Positions 20,632-29,741 of a stretch of DNA of 38,879 bases are shown in pieces. Below the pieces are notes generated by a model that had not been told where the DNA came from, made no database searches, and saw only the letters and a program-made list of their open reading frames with translations. The DNA is from a virus. A program made the translations under genes and the position numbers. The stretch's first letter is position 1. Every line of letters begins with the position of its first letter. The stretch is from IMG/VR virus record IMGVR_UViG_3300027834_000295, positions 1-38,879 of that record; one strand, given 5' to 3'.

Positions 20632-21744
20632 ATGGATGAAATGACCGAAGTAACCGCCCCGGCGGAACAATCCCCCGCGCCCGAACCACAGGCTGAACCA
20701 GCGAAGACCGAGGACGCGCCGCGCAGCCGCCTTGACAGCATCGAAAAGGCGTTCAAGGACATGGGAGTCGAGGACGACCCTGAACCCGCCTCACAGGGCG
20801 ACACAGACGCTGAGAAGGCCGAAACAAAGCCGAAGGCCGAGGACAAGCCCGAAGCAAAGGCCGAAAAGGCCGAAGATGACGGCCCGGCCCGTGGTCCTGA
20901 CGGTAAATTCGTGGCGAAGGACGGCGAAAAGGAGGTTGAAGCGAAGGATGATGCAAAGCAGGAGAAAACCCCGCTTGCCGATCCGCCTTCTCGCTTCTCA
21001 TCCGATGCCAAGGAGGCATGGAAGGATGCGCCAGAGGCCATCCGCGCCGAAACGCACCGAATGCTTCGTGAACTGGAAGGCGGACTTCAGAAAAAGGACG
21101 CGCAGCTAGAGCCGCTGAAGCCATATTACGAAATGGCGGAAAAGCACGGCGTGAAGCTCGAAAGCGCGCTGGCAAATTACGTCAACATGGAAAACATGCT
21201 GCGCCAAGACCCGGCGCAGGGCCTGCAGGTGCTGGCCCGTAACATGGGCATGTCGCCGCAGCAGTTGGCACAGACGCTCATGGGCGAGCAGGGCGACGGG
21301 AAGCAAGACCCGCGCGACCAGGAGATTACACGGCTTCACAATGAGCTTCAGCAGTTCAAGCAGCAGTTCAGCGGGCTGAACCAGACGGTTCAAAGCCAGC
21401 AGGAGGCCACAATCGCGCAGCAGATCCAGCAGTTCGCTGCGGATAAGCCGCATTTTGACATGCTGTCTCAGGACATCGCGGGGCTGCTTCAAAGCGGTCA
21501 GGCGCAGGGCCTTGAAGACGCATACGAGATTGCGCTTCAGAAGGCGCAGAAATATGTCGAGCAATTTGCTCCGCAGCAACCGGCCCCTGAGCCGGAACAA
21601 CCCCAAGCGCCAGCGGCTCAAACCCGCCCCGCGCTATCTGTGACAGGCGCTCCGAACGCAGGCTCAAACCCTGGCAATCGACAGCCGTCCAAAAACCGAA
21701 ATGAGGCCCTGTCTCGTGCTTTCCAGCGCGTGGGTCTCGCCTAA
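20632..21744 (+). CDS. Head scaffolding protein
   Basis: A 370-residue protein with scaffold character: an acidic, Ala/Glu/Lys/Pro-rich disordered N-terminus (about 1-120), a helical middle with Gln-rich coiled coil (ITRLHNELQQFKQQFSGLNQTVQSQQEATIAQQIQQFAADKPHF), a Pro/Gln linker, and a basic C-terminal helix (KNRNEALSRAFQRVG) of the kind that binds coat protein. It sits directly before the major capsid gene. Expected to guide procapsid assembly and then leave. Confidence 0.85.
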   Translation: MDEMTEVTAPAEQSPAPEPQAEPAKTEDAPRSRLDSIEKAFKDMGVEDDPEPASQGDTDAEKAETKPKAEDKPEAKAEKAEDDGPARGPDGKFVAKDGEKEVEAKDDAKQEKTPLADPPSRFSSDAKEAWKDAPEAIRAETHRMLRELEGGLQKKDAQLEPLKPYYEMAEKHGVKLESALANYVNMENMLRQDPAQGLQVLARNMGMSPQQLAQTLMGEQGDGKQDPRDQEITRLHNELQQFKQQFSGLNQTVQSQQEATIAQQIQQFAADKPHFDMLSQDIAGLLQSGQAQGLEDAYEIALQKAQKYVEQFAPQQPAPEPEQPQAPAAQTRPALSVTGAPNAGSNPGNRQPSKNRNEALSRAFQRVGLA

Positions 21745-21766
21745 CCTCAATTGATGGAGAAGCCAA

Positions 21767-22777
21767 ATGGCTCTTAACACCAACGAACGCCTCCAGGAGG
21801 CGCTGTCGCTGGCTATCGAGGATCGGTCGTCGGGCTATCAAGACCTTGTGTCGAACGCCAACGTCCTCCTTGCGGTCATGAAAGACAAGGGCATGTGGAA
21901 GACTTTCGAGGGTCCGACGATCCGCGAACGCCTGCTCTATGCCGAGTCCGGGACTTACACCCGCTATTCGGGATACCAGTTCCTGAACCCGAAACCCGCC
22001 GAACTGCTCAACGATGCAGAATACACCCCGAAGATGGCCGCTGTGTCGGTCGTTCTTTCGATGGAGGACATTCTGCAGAACAATGGCTCGACCGCGCAGC
22101 TCATGAACATCATGGACGTGCATCTCGAAGCCGCCGAGCAGGAACTGCAGGACCGCTTCACCGAAGACCTGCACTCGGACGGCACGGCAGACAGCGGTCG
22201 CCAGATTGGCGGTCTGCAGCTTGCCATCCCGACTGACCCGTCTGCGGGTGTCTATGGCGGCATCAGCCGTGTGAACAACACGATCTGGCGACCCACGACC
22301 TACGACGCGAACAGTGATTTCAGCGGTGTTTCCGCCGTCACCTCGTCTTCGGTCAAGCCGATCTTCAACGAGATCGTCATCGAGCGGTCGCGCGGCAAGC
22401 AGGGGCCTGATCTGGTTCTGTCCTCGCAAGAGCACTACCTTTCCTATCAGGCTGCGACTGAAGAAATTCAGCGCATCACGGATGGCGGCAAGGTGGCGAA
22501 GCTGGGTTTCCCGTCGCTGAAGTTCTACGGCGCTGGCAAATCCATCGACATCGTGCTCGAAGGCGGGATCGGTTCGGCCATGCCGAGCGATACCACCTAC
22601 TTCATCGACACCAACAGCCTGCGGTTCCGTTACCACAAGGATCGGAACTTCTCGAAGTTCGGCGGCAAGCAGACGCCGGTCAACCAGGACGCCGTTGTGC
22701 AGCACATCGGCTTCTATGGCGAGCTGACGATGGTGAACCCGCTTCACATGGCCAAGCTGTATGACAGCGCGACCTAA
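21767..22777 (+). CDS. Major capsid protein
   Basis: A 336-residue coat protein, likely with the HK97 fold. It follows portal and scaffold and has a good GGAGA six bases before the ATG. Sequence features fit podophage coat proteins: an N-terminal helix region, the E-loop-like ERLLYAESGTYTRYSGYQFLNPK, GGLQLAIPTDPSAGVYGGISR with an asymmetric loop, and a C-terminal FRYHKDRNFSKFG...YGELTMVNPLHMAKL. No protease gene lies beside it and no propeptide is evident. Confidence 0.9.
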   Translation: MALNTNERLQEALSLAIEDRSSGYQDLVSNANVLLAVMKDKGMWKTFEGPTIRERLLYAESGTYTRYSGYQFLNPKPAELLNDAEYTPKMAAVSVVLSMEDILQNNGSTAQLMNIMDVHLEAAEQELQDRFTEDLHSDGTADSGRQIGGLQLAIPTDPSAGVYGGISRVNNTIWRPTTYDANSDFSGVSAVTSSSVKPIFNEIVIERSRGKQGPDLVLSSQEHYLSYQAATEEIQRITDGGKVAKLGFPSLKFYGAGKSIDIVLEGGIGSAMPSDTTYFIDTNSLRFRYHKDRNFSKFGGKQTPVNQDAVVQHIGFYGELTMVNPLHMAKLYDSAT

Positions 22778-22792
22778 TCAGGAGGAACTGAA

Positions 22793-23284
22793 ATGACCAT
22801 CGGTCAAAACGCAATCGGCGTGAATGTCGCCGAAGCCCTTACGCTTGGGAGCGCAGTTCATGTGCATCCTGAGTGGGAACTTGGCACCCGCGTCCACGGC
22901 GCGGCTGGCAAGGAATACGTGTATGTTCAGGCAAGCGGCGCAGTTGCCGCGAATGATGTCGTCATCCTGACTGAAGCCTTCCAGGCTGCCAAGGTCGACA
23001 CCACCAACTCGGCTGGTGCCGTTGGTGACAAGGTTGCGGTCGCTCCCGTGGCGTTCAGCGATGATGACTATGGTTGGGTTCAGATTTACGGCGCTTGCAC
23101 CGTGAATGTCGGCTCGTCCGCTTCGGCGAACACCAAACTGAACACAACCGGCACGGCTGGCCGTGTTGACGACGATGCCACCAGCGGCGCGGAGACCATT
23201 CTTGGCCTCGTGACCACGGCGGCGGAGTCGGACAACGCAGCCGCCGGGATGCTGAACTATCCCATGATTGACGCCACTCTCTAA
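22793..23284 (+). CDS. Head decoration-type protein
   Basis: A 163-residue, low-charge, beta-rich protein (EYVYVQASGAVAANDVVILTEAFQAAKVDTTNSAGAVGDKVAVAPVAF...YGWVQIYGACTVNVG). The pattern, with G-W-V-Q-I-x-G and repeated Val/Ala strands, resembles small capsid-decorating proteins of the DUF2190 type. It follows the major capsid gene with a strong AGGAGG start. Likely a capsid-stabilising trimer. Confidence 0.78.
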   Translation: MTIGQNAIGVNVAEALTLGSAVHVHPEWELGTRVHGAAGKEYVYVQASGAVAANDVVILTEAFQAAKVDTTNSAGAVGDKVAVAPVAFSDDDYGWVQIYGACTVNVGSSASANTKLNTTGTAGRVDDDATSGAETILGLVTTAAESDNAAAGMLNYPMIDATL

Positions 23285-23291
23285 GGCGCAC

Positions 23292-23319
23292 GGGCGGGGC
23301 TGTAGTGGCCCCGTCCTTT
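23292..23319 (+). terminator. GC-rich hairpin after the capsid genes
   Basis: Arms GGGCGGGGC (23292-23300) and GCCCCGTCC (23308-23316) pair over 9 positions with one G-U around a 7-base loop, followed by TTTC. It may be a partial terminator that lowers expression of the tail genes relative to capsid genes. The T run is short, so strength is uncertain. Confidence 0.55.
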
Positions 23320-23351
23320 CCCCTGCATTTCCCTCAGAAGGAACACGAATT

Positions 23352-24023
23352 ATGGAAAACCCCGATATGTCGCTTGCCGTCGAGTTCTTCGTCAAGCCGA
23401 TCGAACTGAAGGCAAAGAGCCGCGAGGAAGGTCGACCGATCTACGAGGACCGCGAGTTTGTTCGCATCCGCTTTCCCGCCGACAACAAGCGCGAACTGGT
23501 CGCCCCGGCCAATGAACGGCACTACGTTTCACATGCGCGCCAACAGATGACCTATGCCGAGCGGTTCGCCGCGTCCTATGACGCATGGAAGAAAAGCGAT
23601 GCCGAGTTCATTTCGGGAACGCCCCTGAGTGAGCTTCCCGCCATCACATCTGCCCGCCGCGAAGAACTGAAGGCGCAGAACATCCGCACCGTCGAGCAAA
23701 TGGCGGGCATCACAGATGCCGGTGGCCGCAAGCTGGGCATGGGATGGCGCGAGGAAGTCGACGCTGCCAAGGCATATCTTGACCGCGCATCCGGGACCGC
23801 TGAGGTTGCCGAATTGAAACGCCAGATCGCCGCGCTGCAAAAGCAGGTGACAGGCCCCACCGACGAAAAGCCAACCCTGACCGATCAATTCGAGGGGATG
23901 GATGACGAGGATCTGAAGAACATGATCCGCGATGCAGGTGGCGAAGTTCCGCGCGGGCGCGCTGGCCGTGACAAGCTGGTCGCTGAGTTGGAGCGCATCG
24001 CAGCAGAGAAGGAAGCGGCGTAA
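23352..24023 (+). CDS. Head-completion-type protein with HhH-like and SAP/HeH-like segments
   Basis: A 223-residue protein. Residues about 90-125 (PLSELPAITSARREELKAQNIRTVEQMAGI) read as a helix-hairpin-helix. The C-terminal about 180-215 (MDDEDLKNMIRDAGGEVPRGRAGRDKLVAELERIA) resembles a SAP or helix-extension-helix element. A short coiled coil (EVAELKRQIAALQKQV) lies between them. Both end motifs typically bind DNA, so the protein may contact packaged DNA or the connector. It lies between decoration and adaptor genes. Confidence 0.72.
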   Translation: MENPDMSLAVEFFVKPIELKAKSREEGRPIYEDREFVRIRFPADNKRELVAPANERHYVSHARQQMTYAERFAASYDAWKKSDAEFISGTPLSELPAITSARREELKAQNIRTVEQMAGITDAGGRKLGMGWREEVDAAKAYLDRASGTAEVAELKRQIAALQKQVTGPTDEKPTLTDQFEGMDDEDLKNMIRDAGGEVPRGRAGRDKLVAELERIAAEKEAA

Positions 24024-24719
24024 ATGTCCCGCACGATCCTTGAAATAGTGCAGAGCATAGCACCGCGCATCGGCCTTGATGCGCCTTCCGCGCTGTTCTC
24101 TAGCACTGATCGCACCGAGATTGAATTGCGCGAGGTCGCAATGGAATTGTCGGACAGGATCGTGCGGCTTCACGACTGGTCGCTGCTTTACACGCAGGAA
24201 ACACATACGGGCGACGGCACGACAACCGATTTTGACCTGCCGACCGACTTTCTCAGGATGCCGAAAGAGGGGCAAATCTGGTCAACTCGCTGGGAGCGCC
24301 CGCTACTGCATATCTCCGCAGAGGACTACCTGCAGCTTGATGTCCGCGAATACGACCTGATTACCGGGACGTGGACAAAGATCGGCGGCGACATCAAGTA
24401 TCGCCCCGCGCTGGCGTCCGGTGAGGACGCTAAGTTCTGGTATATCAGCAACAAGGTCATTCAGGACACGGGCGGCACGAACAAAGCGCGCTTCACTGAT
24501 GATACCGACACGTTCCGCCTTGATGACCGGATGCTTGAACTGGCGTTGATCTGGGAATGGCGACAGCGCAAGGGGCTGGACTACTCCGAAGACATGATTA
24601 CCGCCGAGCAGGCGATTGCGCAGGAAATCAGCCGGGACAAGGGCGCGCGCATCATCACGCAGAACACGCGCCGCAATGTCCGGGCGCAAGTCGCATACCC
24701 CTGGCAGATCACTCCATGA
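24024..24719 (+). CDS. Tail adaptor protein (T7 gp11 / P22 gp4-like)
   Basis: A 231-residue protein expected to join portal and tail nozzle. It shows an N-terminal helix bundle (TILEIVQSIAPRIGLDAPSALFSSTDRTEIELREVAMELSDRIVRLHDWSLL), a beta insertion (GDGTTTDFDLPTDFLRMPKEG), and C-terminal helices (RMLELALIWEWRQRKGLDYSEDMITAEQAIAQEISRDKG), the layout of podophage adaptors. Its place just before the large nozzle-type protein agrees. Confidence 0.8.
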   Translation: MSRTILEIVQSIAPRIGLDAPSALFSSTDRTEIELREVAMELSDRIVRLHDWSLLYTQETHTGDGTTTDFDLPTDFLRMPKEGQIWSTRWERPLLHISAEDYLQLDVREYDLITGTWTKIGGDIKYRPALASGEDAKFWYISNKVIQDTGGTNKARFTDDTDTFRLDDRMLELALIWEWRQRKGLDYSEDMITAEQAIAQEISRDKGARIITQNTRRNVRAQVAYPWQITP

Positions 24720-26500
24720 GAAGGCCACAGCGCCGCGCCAAGGCGCAGATGACTTCCTTTCCGGCCCCTACCGCCGGGATGGTCGAAAACGTCCCCATAG
24801 CGGCCCCCAACCCGAAGGGCGCAGAGGTTGTGCGAAACTTCCTGCCGACGCAGCGCGGGCTGAAGGTGCGCGGCGGCATCACGCGGGCAGCCTATGTCAC
24901 GGACCCGGTGCAAACGCTGTTTCCCTACAATGTGCCGTCAACGCCGGGCTTCTTCGCCGCGACGGATGATGCGATATACGACATCACGTCCCTCACGCCC
25001 GGATCGGCGGCATCGCAGGTCGCCAGCGGGCTTTCGTCTGGCGACTTTTCGGCGCAGCAGATCGGCACATCCGGCGGTAACTTCCTGATGGCCGTGAACG
25101 GCGCGGATTACGCGCAGCTTTATGATGGTGGTGAATGGAACCCGGTCACGGGCGAGGCAATCAACGATCTGGCTTATGACGCGCTGACCGCTGATTTCGA
25201 GGTTGGCGAGACAGTCACGGGCGCAGGTGGTGCATCGGCTGAAATTCTCGGTATCGTGCGCACCACAGCAACAACTGGCATTCTGCGCATCGGGGCCGTA
25301 ACCAGTGGGCCGTTTGTAGATGATGAGCTGATTACGTCTGCCAGCGGGTCGGCGGATGCGGACGGCGCGGAGGCCAGCGGGTCAAGCGTTACGATCACGG
25401 GCGTTGATACCGACACCCTATCTGATTTGTGGCTGTTCAAAAGCCGACTGTTTTTCATCGAAAAGGACAGTCTGACGGCTTGGTATCTGCCCGTTGCTTC
25501 TGTCGGTGGCTCGGCCAGCGATATCAGCTTTGCCGGTGTGTTCCGGCGCGGCGGTTCGCTCCTGATGGGCGGCACATGGTCGCTTGACAGTGGCAGCGGC
25601 ATGGATGACCGCTGCGTGTTTGTATCTGATGAGGGCGAGGTTGCGATATACGAGGGGACCGATCCGTCATCCTCGACAACATGGCAGATCGTCGGGCGCT
25701 ACGACATCGGCAAACCTCTGGGCAAGCGCGCCACCATGCAGGCCGGGGGTGACTTCCTGATTGCCACGGTGGACGGCATTGTCCCGCTGTCACAGGTGAT
25801 CAGCAAAGACCCAGCTGCGCTGTCTCTGGCGGCTGTCACGCGCCCCATTGAGGAAACGTGGAAGATCGAGGCCAACCGGGGCAGCGCGATTGAGTTGCAC
25901 AAGTGGACGAATGAAGGGCTTGGCCTTGTCCCCCTGCCGGATGCCGAGCGAATGCTGACGGTCAACCTGCAGACGGGCGCATGGGCTGAGCAGACGGGCT
26001 GGTATGCCAATTGCGCCAGTCTTTACCTGGGGAGTGCGTATATAGGGCGCGACGACGGGCGCATTTACAAGATCAACGATAGCGGGACCGATGACGGCGA
26101 GGCTTTCACTGCGCAATATTGCCACTCGTTTCAGGATCTGGGGGACGCGGTTTCATACAAGTCGGCCCAGCTTGTCCGGTGCTCGTTCTTCGCGTCGTCT
26201 GATTTCAACTACAAGCCCGGACTCGCCTTTGACTACAACGTGAATTTCCCGGTCGCGCCGTCCGCGTCGACGGATTCCGGTGATACGCTGATTTGGGGTG
26301 TTGGCGATTGGGACGTGAACACATGGGGCAGCGACGTTGCGGAGCCAGCAACGGCCCTGACGACAGAATGGCGCACCGTTACCGGCGCTGGATACGCCCT
26401 TGCGCCGATGGTTCAAATCACTTCGGGGTCTTCGGTTTACCAGACCATTGAACTGGTGCGCATCGACGTTGCTTATGAGGCCGGGGGGCGTGTGGTTTGA
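24716..26500 (+). CDS. Tail nozzle/hub protein
   Basis: A 594-residue beta-rich protein resembling podophage nozzle or stabilisation proteins (T7 gp12, P22 gp10 type). The N-terminus AAPNPKGAEVVRNFLPTQRGLKVRGG is a hallmark, followed by repeated propeller-like blades (LLMAVNGADYAQLYDGGEW; LWLFKSRLFFIEKDSLTAWYLPV; CVFVSDEGEVAIYEGTDPSS; DFLIATVDGIVPLSQ). An insert with GETVTGAGGASAEILGIVRTT looks like an added small domain. It starts in ATGA with the adaptor gene. Confidence 0.82.
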   Translation: MRRPQRRAKAQMTSFPAPTAGMVENVPIAAPNPKGAEVVRNFLPTQRGLKVRGGITRAAYVTDPVQTLFPYNVPSTPGFFAATDDAIYDITSLTPGSAASQVASGLSSGDFSAQQIGTSGGNFLMAVNGADYAQLYDGGEWNPVTGEAINDLAYDALTADFEVGETVTGAGGASAEILGIVRTTATTGILRIGAVTSGPFVDDELITSASGSADADGAEASGSSVTITGVDTDTLSDLWLFKSRLFFIEKDSLTAWYLPVASVGGSASDISFAGVFRRGGSLLMGGTWSLDSGSGMDDRCVFVSDEGEVAIYEGTDPSSSTTWQIVGRYDIGKPLGKRATMQAGGDFLIATVDGIVPLSQVISKDPAALSLAAVTRPIEETWKIEANRGSAIELHKWTNEGLGLVPLPDAERMLTVNLQTGAWAEQTGWYANCASLYLGSAYIGRDDGRIYKINDSGTDDGEAFTAQYCHSFQDLGDAVSYKSAQLVRCSFFASSDFNYKPGLAFDYNVNFPVAPSASTDSGDTLIWGVGDWDVNTWGSDVAEPATALTTEWRTVTGAGYALAPMVQITSGSSVYQTIELVRIDVAYEAGGRVV

Positions 26501-26916
26501 TCCTCGTCTGGGATGGGCGCATTGCGGATTGGGTCGCAAAGCGCATTCCGGGATGCGAGCGGGGGTTCAGTAATTGCACCTGCCTTGGGGTCATAAGCCA
26601 AGACAAGATTATCGCCGGATTGGTGTTTCACAACTGGTCGCCCGAAAGCGGGGTGATCGAAATATCCTGCGCCGCCACTGATCCAAGGTGGATGACGCGA
26701 ACAACAATGAATGTGGCGTTTTGGTATGTTTTCGAGGCGGCCAAATGCCAGATGGCGGTCGCCCGAATTGATGAGACCAACGCACCGGCCCGCAAGCTCT
26801 GGCTGGGCCTTGGTGCAAGCGAATACGTCATTCCGAGACTGCGCGGCCCTCAGACGGCTGAAGCGATTTACACTTTGACCGATGACCAGTGGTCGCGGTC
26901 GAGATTCAAGAGGTAG
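26497..26916 (+). CDS. GNAT-family acetyltransferase, virion operon
   Basis: A 139-residue GNAT-like protein. Strands and helices run VIEISCAATDPRWMTRTTMNVAFWYVFEAAKCQMAVARIDETNAPARKLWLGLGASEYVIPRLRG, containing the acetyl-CoA region and the N-A-P-A-R-K-L-W-L-G-L-G C-terminal motif. Such proteins often occur between nozzle and ejection-protein genes in podophages; the substrate is unknown. The likely start is TTG 26497, overlapping the previous stop as TTGA; no in-frame ATG lies nearby. Confidence 0.82.
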   Translation: MILVWDGRIADWVAKRIPGCERGFSNCTCLGVISQDKIIAGLVFHNWSPESGVIEISCAATDPRWMTRTTMNVAFWYVFEAAKCQMAVARIDETNAPARKLWLGLGASEYVIPRLRGPQTAEAIYTLTDDQWSRSRFKR

Positions 26917-26919
26917 GCA

Positions 26920-27963
26920 ATGGGCAAATCTGACCCTCCCGCACCGCCCGATCCGCAGGAAACTTCGGCGGCGCAGACCGGCACGAATGTTGCGACCGCA
27001 ATCGCGAACTCGCAACTCGGCATGGTCGATCAATACACGCCGTATGGCAGCCTGACCTATAGCCAAAAGCGCACCGAAGGCGGATCTGCGCCCCGGATCG
27101 AGCGTATCCCCGGCACAACCGCCCCGATGGGCGGATTCGGTGGCTTTGGCGATGAAGGCACATCAAACGATCCATTCGGGTTTACCGGCACGGGAACAGA
27201 GACCACAGCCGACCGCTTCCGCGTTGGCGGTGAGACGTTTGATAGTCGAAAGGCTGCGCGTCAGTATCGCACTGGGCTTATGGAGGGCGGCGCGCCACAG
27301 ACCTACACGTTCACTGATCCATACACGGGCAAGAGCTACGAAATCCCGCAGTTTGAATCCCGCATTGAGCTGACCCCGCAGCAGCAGGCCACGCTTGACG
27401 CCAGTCAGGCGGCGCAGGGCAATCTTGCGTCACTGGCCGAGGATCGCTCGGACTTCCTTCTGGGTTATCTTCCCGACACGGAAGCCATCACCGACCAGAT
27501 CGACAGCAAGCTGTATGACCTTGGGGCGAAGCGCCTTGACCCGCGATTTGAGCAGGAACGCGAGGCCCTGCGCACTCAGCTTGTGAACCAGGGCATCAAT
27601 ATCGGTTCCGAAGCCTATGACCGCGAAATGGGCCGACTGAACGAGAGCAAGAACGACGCTTACAACCAGTTGGTGCTTCAGGGACGCGGGACGGCCCTGA
27701 ACGAGGTGAACCAGCCCATCAACCAGATCATCGGCCTTCTGAGTGGAACGCAGGTTCAGAACCCCAACGTCCAAATGCAGCAACCGGCGCAGATCCCGAC
27801 CACGGATAACGCTGGGATCATCATGGACAATTACCGCACTCAGCTTGCGAACTGGAACCAGCAGCAGAGCCAGCGGCAAGGCATGATGGGTGGCCTGTTC
27901 GGAGCCGGTGCAACGCTTCTCGGCGCACCGAGCGGGAGCGTATTCGGGAGTTTGTTCGCATGA
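26920..27963 (+). CDS. Ejection/virion protein, TSAAQTGTN family
   Basis: A 347-residue protein with N-terminal PPAPPDPQETSAAQTGTNVATAIANSQLGMVDQYTPYGSLTYS, a block common in podophage virion proteins upstream of internal proteins. The middle is helical with many Gln and Asp; the C-terminus is a Gly-rich hydrophobic segment (GMMGGLFGAGATLLGAPSGSVFGSLF) that could insert in membranes. Probably an ejected or tail-hub-associated protein. ATGA overlap with the next gene. Confidence 0.72.
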   Translation: MGKSDPPAPPDPQETSAAQTGTNVATAIANSQLGMVDQYTPYGSLTYSQKRTEGGSAPRIERIPGTTAPMGGFGGFGDEGTSNDPFGFTGTGTETTADRFRVGGETFDSRKAARQYRTGLMEGGAPQTYTFTDPYTGKSYEIPQFESRIELTPQQQATLDASQAAQGNLASLAEDRSDFLLGYLPDTEAITDQIDSKLYDLGAKRLDPRFEQEREALRTQLVNQGINIGSEAYDREMGRLNESKNDAYNQLVLQGRGTALNEVNQPINQIIGLLSGTQVQNPNVQMQQPAQIPTTDNAGIIMDNYRTQLANWNQQQSQRQGMMGGLFGAGATLLGAPSGSVFGSLFA

Positions 27964-29741
27964 GCTATGTTTTCGGCGGTGACACCGGGATGTCGTATGA
28001 ACAGCTTCAGCAACGCCGCAAGATGGCTGAGCAGTTGCGCGCGCAGAACAGCAGAACGCCCCGGAATGTCGGGGAGGGTCTGCATTCGATTGCCCGCGCT
28101 CTTGTGGCGCGCGGCGTCGATCGGCAGAACACGGCGCGCGAAAAGGAAATGCGCGCGGACATGGCGCGGCAATACGAGGGCATCGTGGGCGCTCTGACCG
28201 GCAACGCAGGCGGCAGCTATGGCGGCTCCTATTCCGCAGCCCCGCAAGATCCTGCGCAGGCTATGGGCCTCGATATGGGGTCTTACGAGACAAAGCCGCG
28301 CGAAACCGCTGAAGTGCCGTTTGTGCCGGTTGATCCTGGCGCGGATGACATGACGTGGAAAGCGATGGCATCCGGCGCTGGTGGGCTGGATATGGGCCGC
28401 GACGATATGTCGAAGTATCGTGATGCGATTGCCTCGATCGAGAGCGACGGCAGCGGCGGGTATCAGGCCGTAGGGCCGACCCATCCGAAGCTGGGCCGCG
28501 CATTGGGCCGGTATCAGGTGATGGAAGCGAACCTTCCGCAATGGTCGCAGGAAGCCTTGGGGCGTCAGGTATCGGCTCAGGAGTTTCTTGCGAACCCGGA
28601 TATTCAGGACGCCATCTTTGACCACAAGTTCGGCGGCTATGTCGACAAGTTCGGAGACGAGGGCGCGGCGCAGGCATGGTTTGCCGGTCCTGGCGGCGTT
28701 GGCAAGATGGGCCGCAAGGACTCGCTCGGCACATCCGTTGCGGACTACACGCAGAAGTTTTCCGGTGCCTTGGGCGGGACACAGGGGGGCGGAGTGCGCA
28801 CCGCCAATGCGGGCGTTGATCCGTCGCTGGTGCAGATGGCAACCCTTCTCAGCAACCCCATGCTGCCGGAGGGACAGAAGGCCGTTCTCGGTGCGCTGTT
28901 GGAGCGTCAGTTGCAGCAGGCAGACCCCATGCGCCAACTCGACATGCAATACAAGCAGGCTCAGCTTGAACAGCTTCAGAACCCCGCGCCGGATCTTCCG
29001 TCTTCTGTCGAAGAATACAACTTTGCCAAACAGCAGGGCTTCGAGGGGACTTACGAGGACTGGACGCAGGCCAAGGCCAAGGCGGGCGCATCGAATGTGA
29101 GCGTAACGACCGGCAGTGGCGAAAAAGATCGCTATATCTACGGTTCCGATGCGGGCTTGCCTCAAGGGTGGCGGCTTGATCGCGAAACCGGCGAGGCCAG
29201 CGTTATCCCGTCCGGGCCGGTGGCCGTCGAACAGCAGCAGGCCGAGGCGCAGGCAAAGTCCAAGGATGCGCAGAAGGACGCCAGCACGTCCCTCGTTCTC
29301 GATGAGATTTCGCTTGCTCGTGACTTCATCAAGGAACAGACGTTCTTTAGCCCGACTACGGGGATTACTGGGTCGCTGTTGTCAAATATCGACAGCACCG
29401 ACGCGGGCGCGCTCAAAAATCGTCTCACCACGATCAAAGCGAATATCGGCTTCGACAAACTGCAAGCCATGCGTGACGCATCGCCCACGGGTGGCGCGCT
29501 CGGCCAGGTGTCCGAGTTTGAAAACCGCCTCCTGCAAGCGGTCTATGGTTCGCTTGAGCAGGCGCAAAGTGCCGAGGAACTGCTTTACAACCTCGACCGG
29601 CTCGAAAACATCTACAAGCGCATTGTTCATGAGGGTATCGGTGACGACGAGGCCCGCGACCTCTACAAGCAGGTTGTCGGCGGCGAGAAGCCGGAAGCGA
29701 AGCGCCTGAAGTTCAACCCTGAGACGGGGGAGCTGGAATGA
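27960..29741 (+). CDS. Ejection protein with lysozyme-like transglycosylase domain
   Basis: A 593-residue virion protein. Residues about 150-270 resemble a lysozyme/SLT-fold domain: E161 in AIASIESDGSGGYQAVGP is the catalytic Glu candidate, followed by GRALGRYQVMEANLPQWSQEALG and AAQAWFAGPGG. The rest is coiled coil and Gln/Ala-rich, as in internal virion proteins (T7 gp16, P22 gp16 type). It likely opens peptidoglycan locally at DNA entry and is separate from the lysis endolysin further right. Confidence 0.8.
   Translation: MSYVFGGDTGMSYEQLQQRRKMAEQLRAQNSRTPRNVGEGLHSIARALVARGVDRQNTAREKEMRADMARQYEGIVGALTGNAGGSYGGSYSAAPQDPAQAMGLDMGSYETKPRETAEVPFVPVDPGADDMTWKAMASGAGGLDMGRDDMSKYRDAIASIESDGSGGYQAVGPTHPKLGRALGRYQVMEANLPQWSQEALGRQVSAQEFLANPDIQDAIFDHKFGGYVDKFGDEGAAQAWFAGPGGVGKMGRKDSLGTSVADYTQKFSGALGGTQGGGVRTANAGVDPSLVQMATLLSNPMLPEGQKAVLGALLERQLQQADPMRQLDMQYKQAQLEQLQNPAPDLPSSVEEYNFAKQQGFEGTYEDWTQAKAKAGASNVSVTTGSGEKDRYIYGSDAGLPQGWRLDRETGEASVIPSGPVAVEQQQAEAQAKSKDAQKDASTSLVLDEISLARDFIKEQTFFSPTTGITGSLLSNIDSTDAGALKNRLTTIKANIGFDKLQAMRDASPTGGALGQVSEFENRLLQAVYGSLEQAQSAEELLYNLDRLENIYKRIVHEGIGDDEARDLYKQVVGGEKPEAKRLKFNPETGELE

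Noticed and set aside
21368-22747. 459-codon minus-strand frame across scaffold and capsid genes
   Set aside because: Antisense to two well-supported structural genes; composition and lack of motifs mark it as a shadow frame.
27840-29165. 441-codon minus-strand frame under the ejection protein
   Set aside because: Covered on the plus strand by a gene with a recognisable lysozyme-like domain; no independent support.
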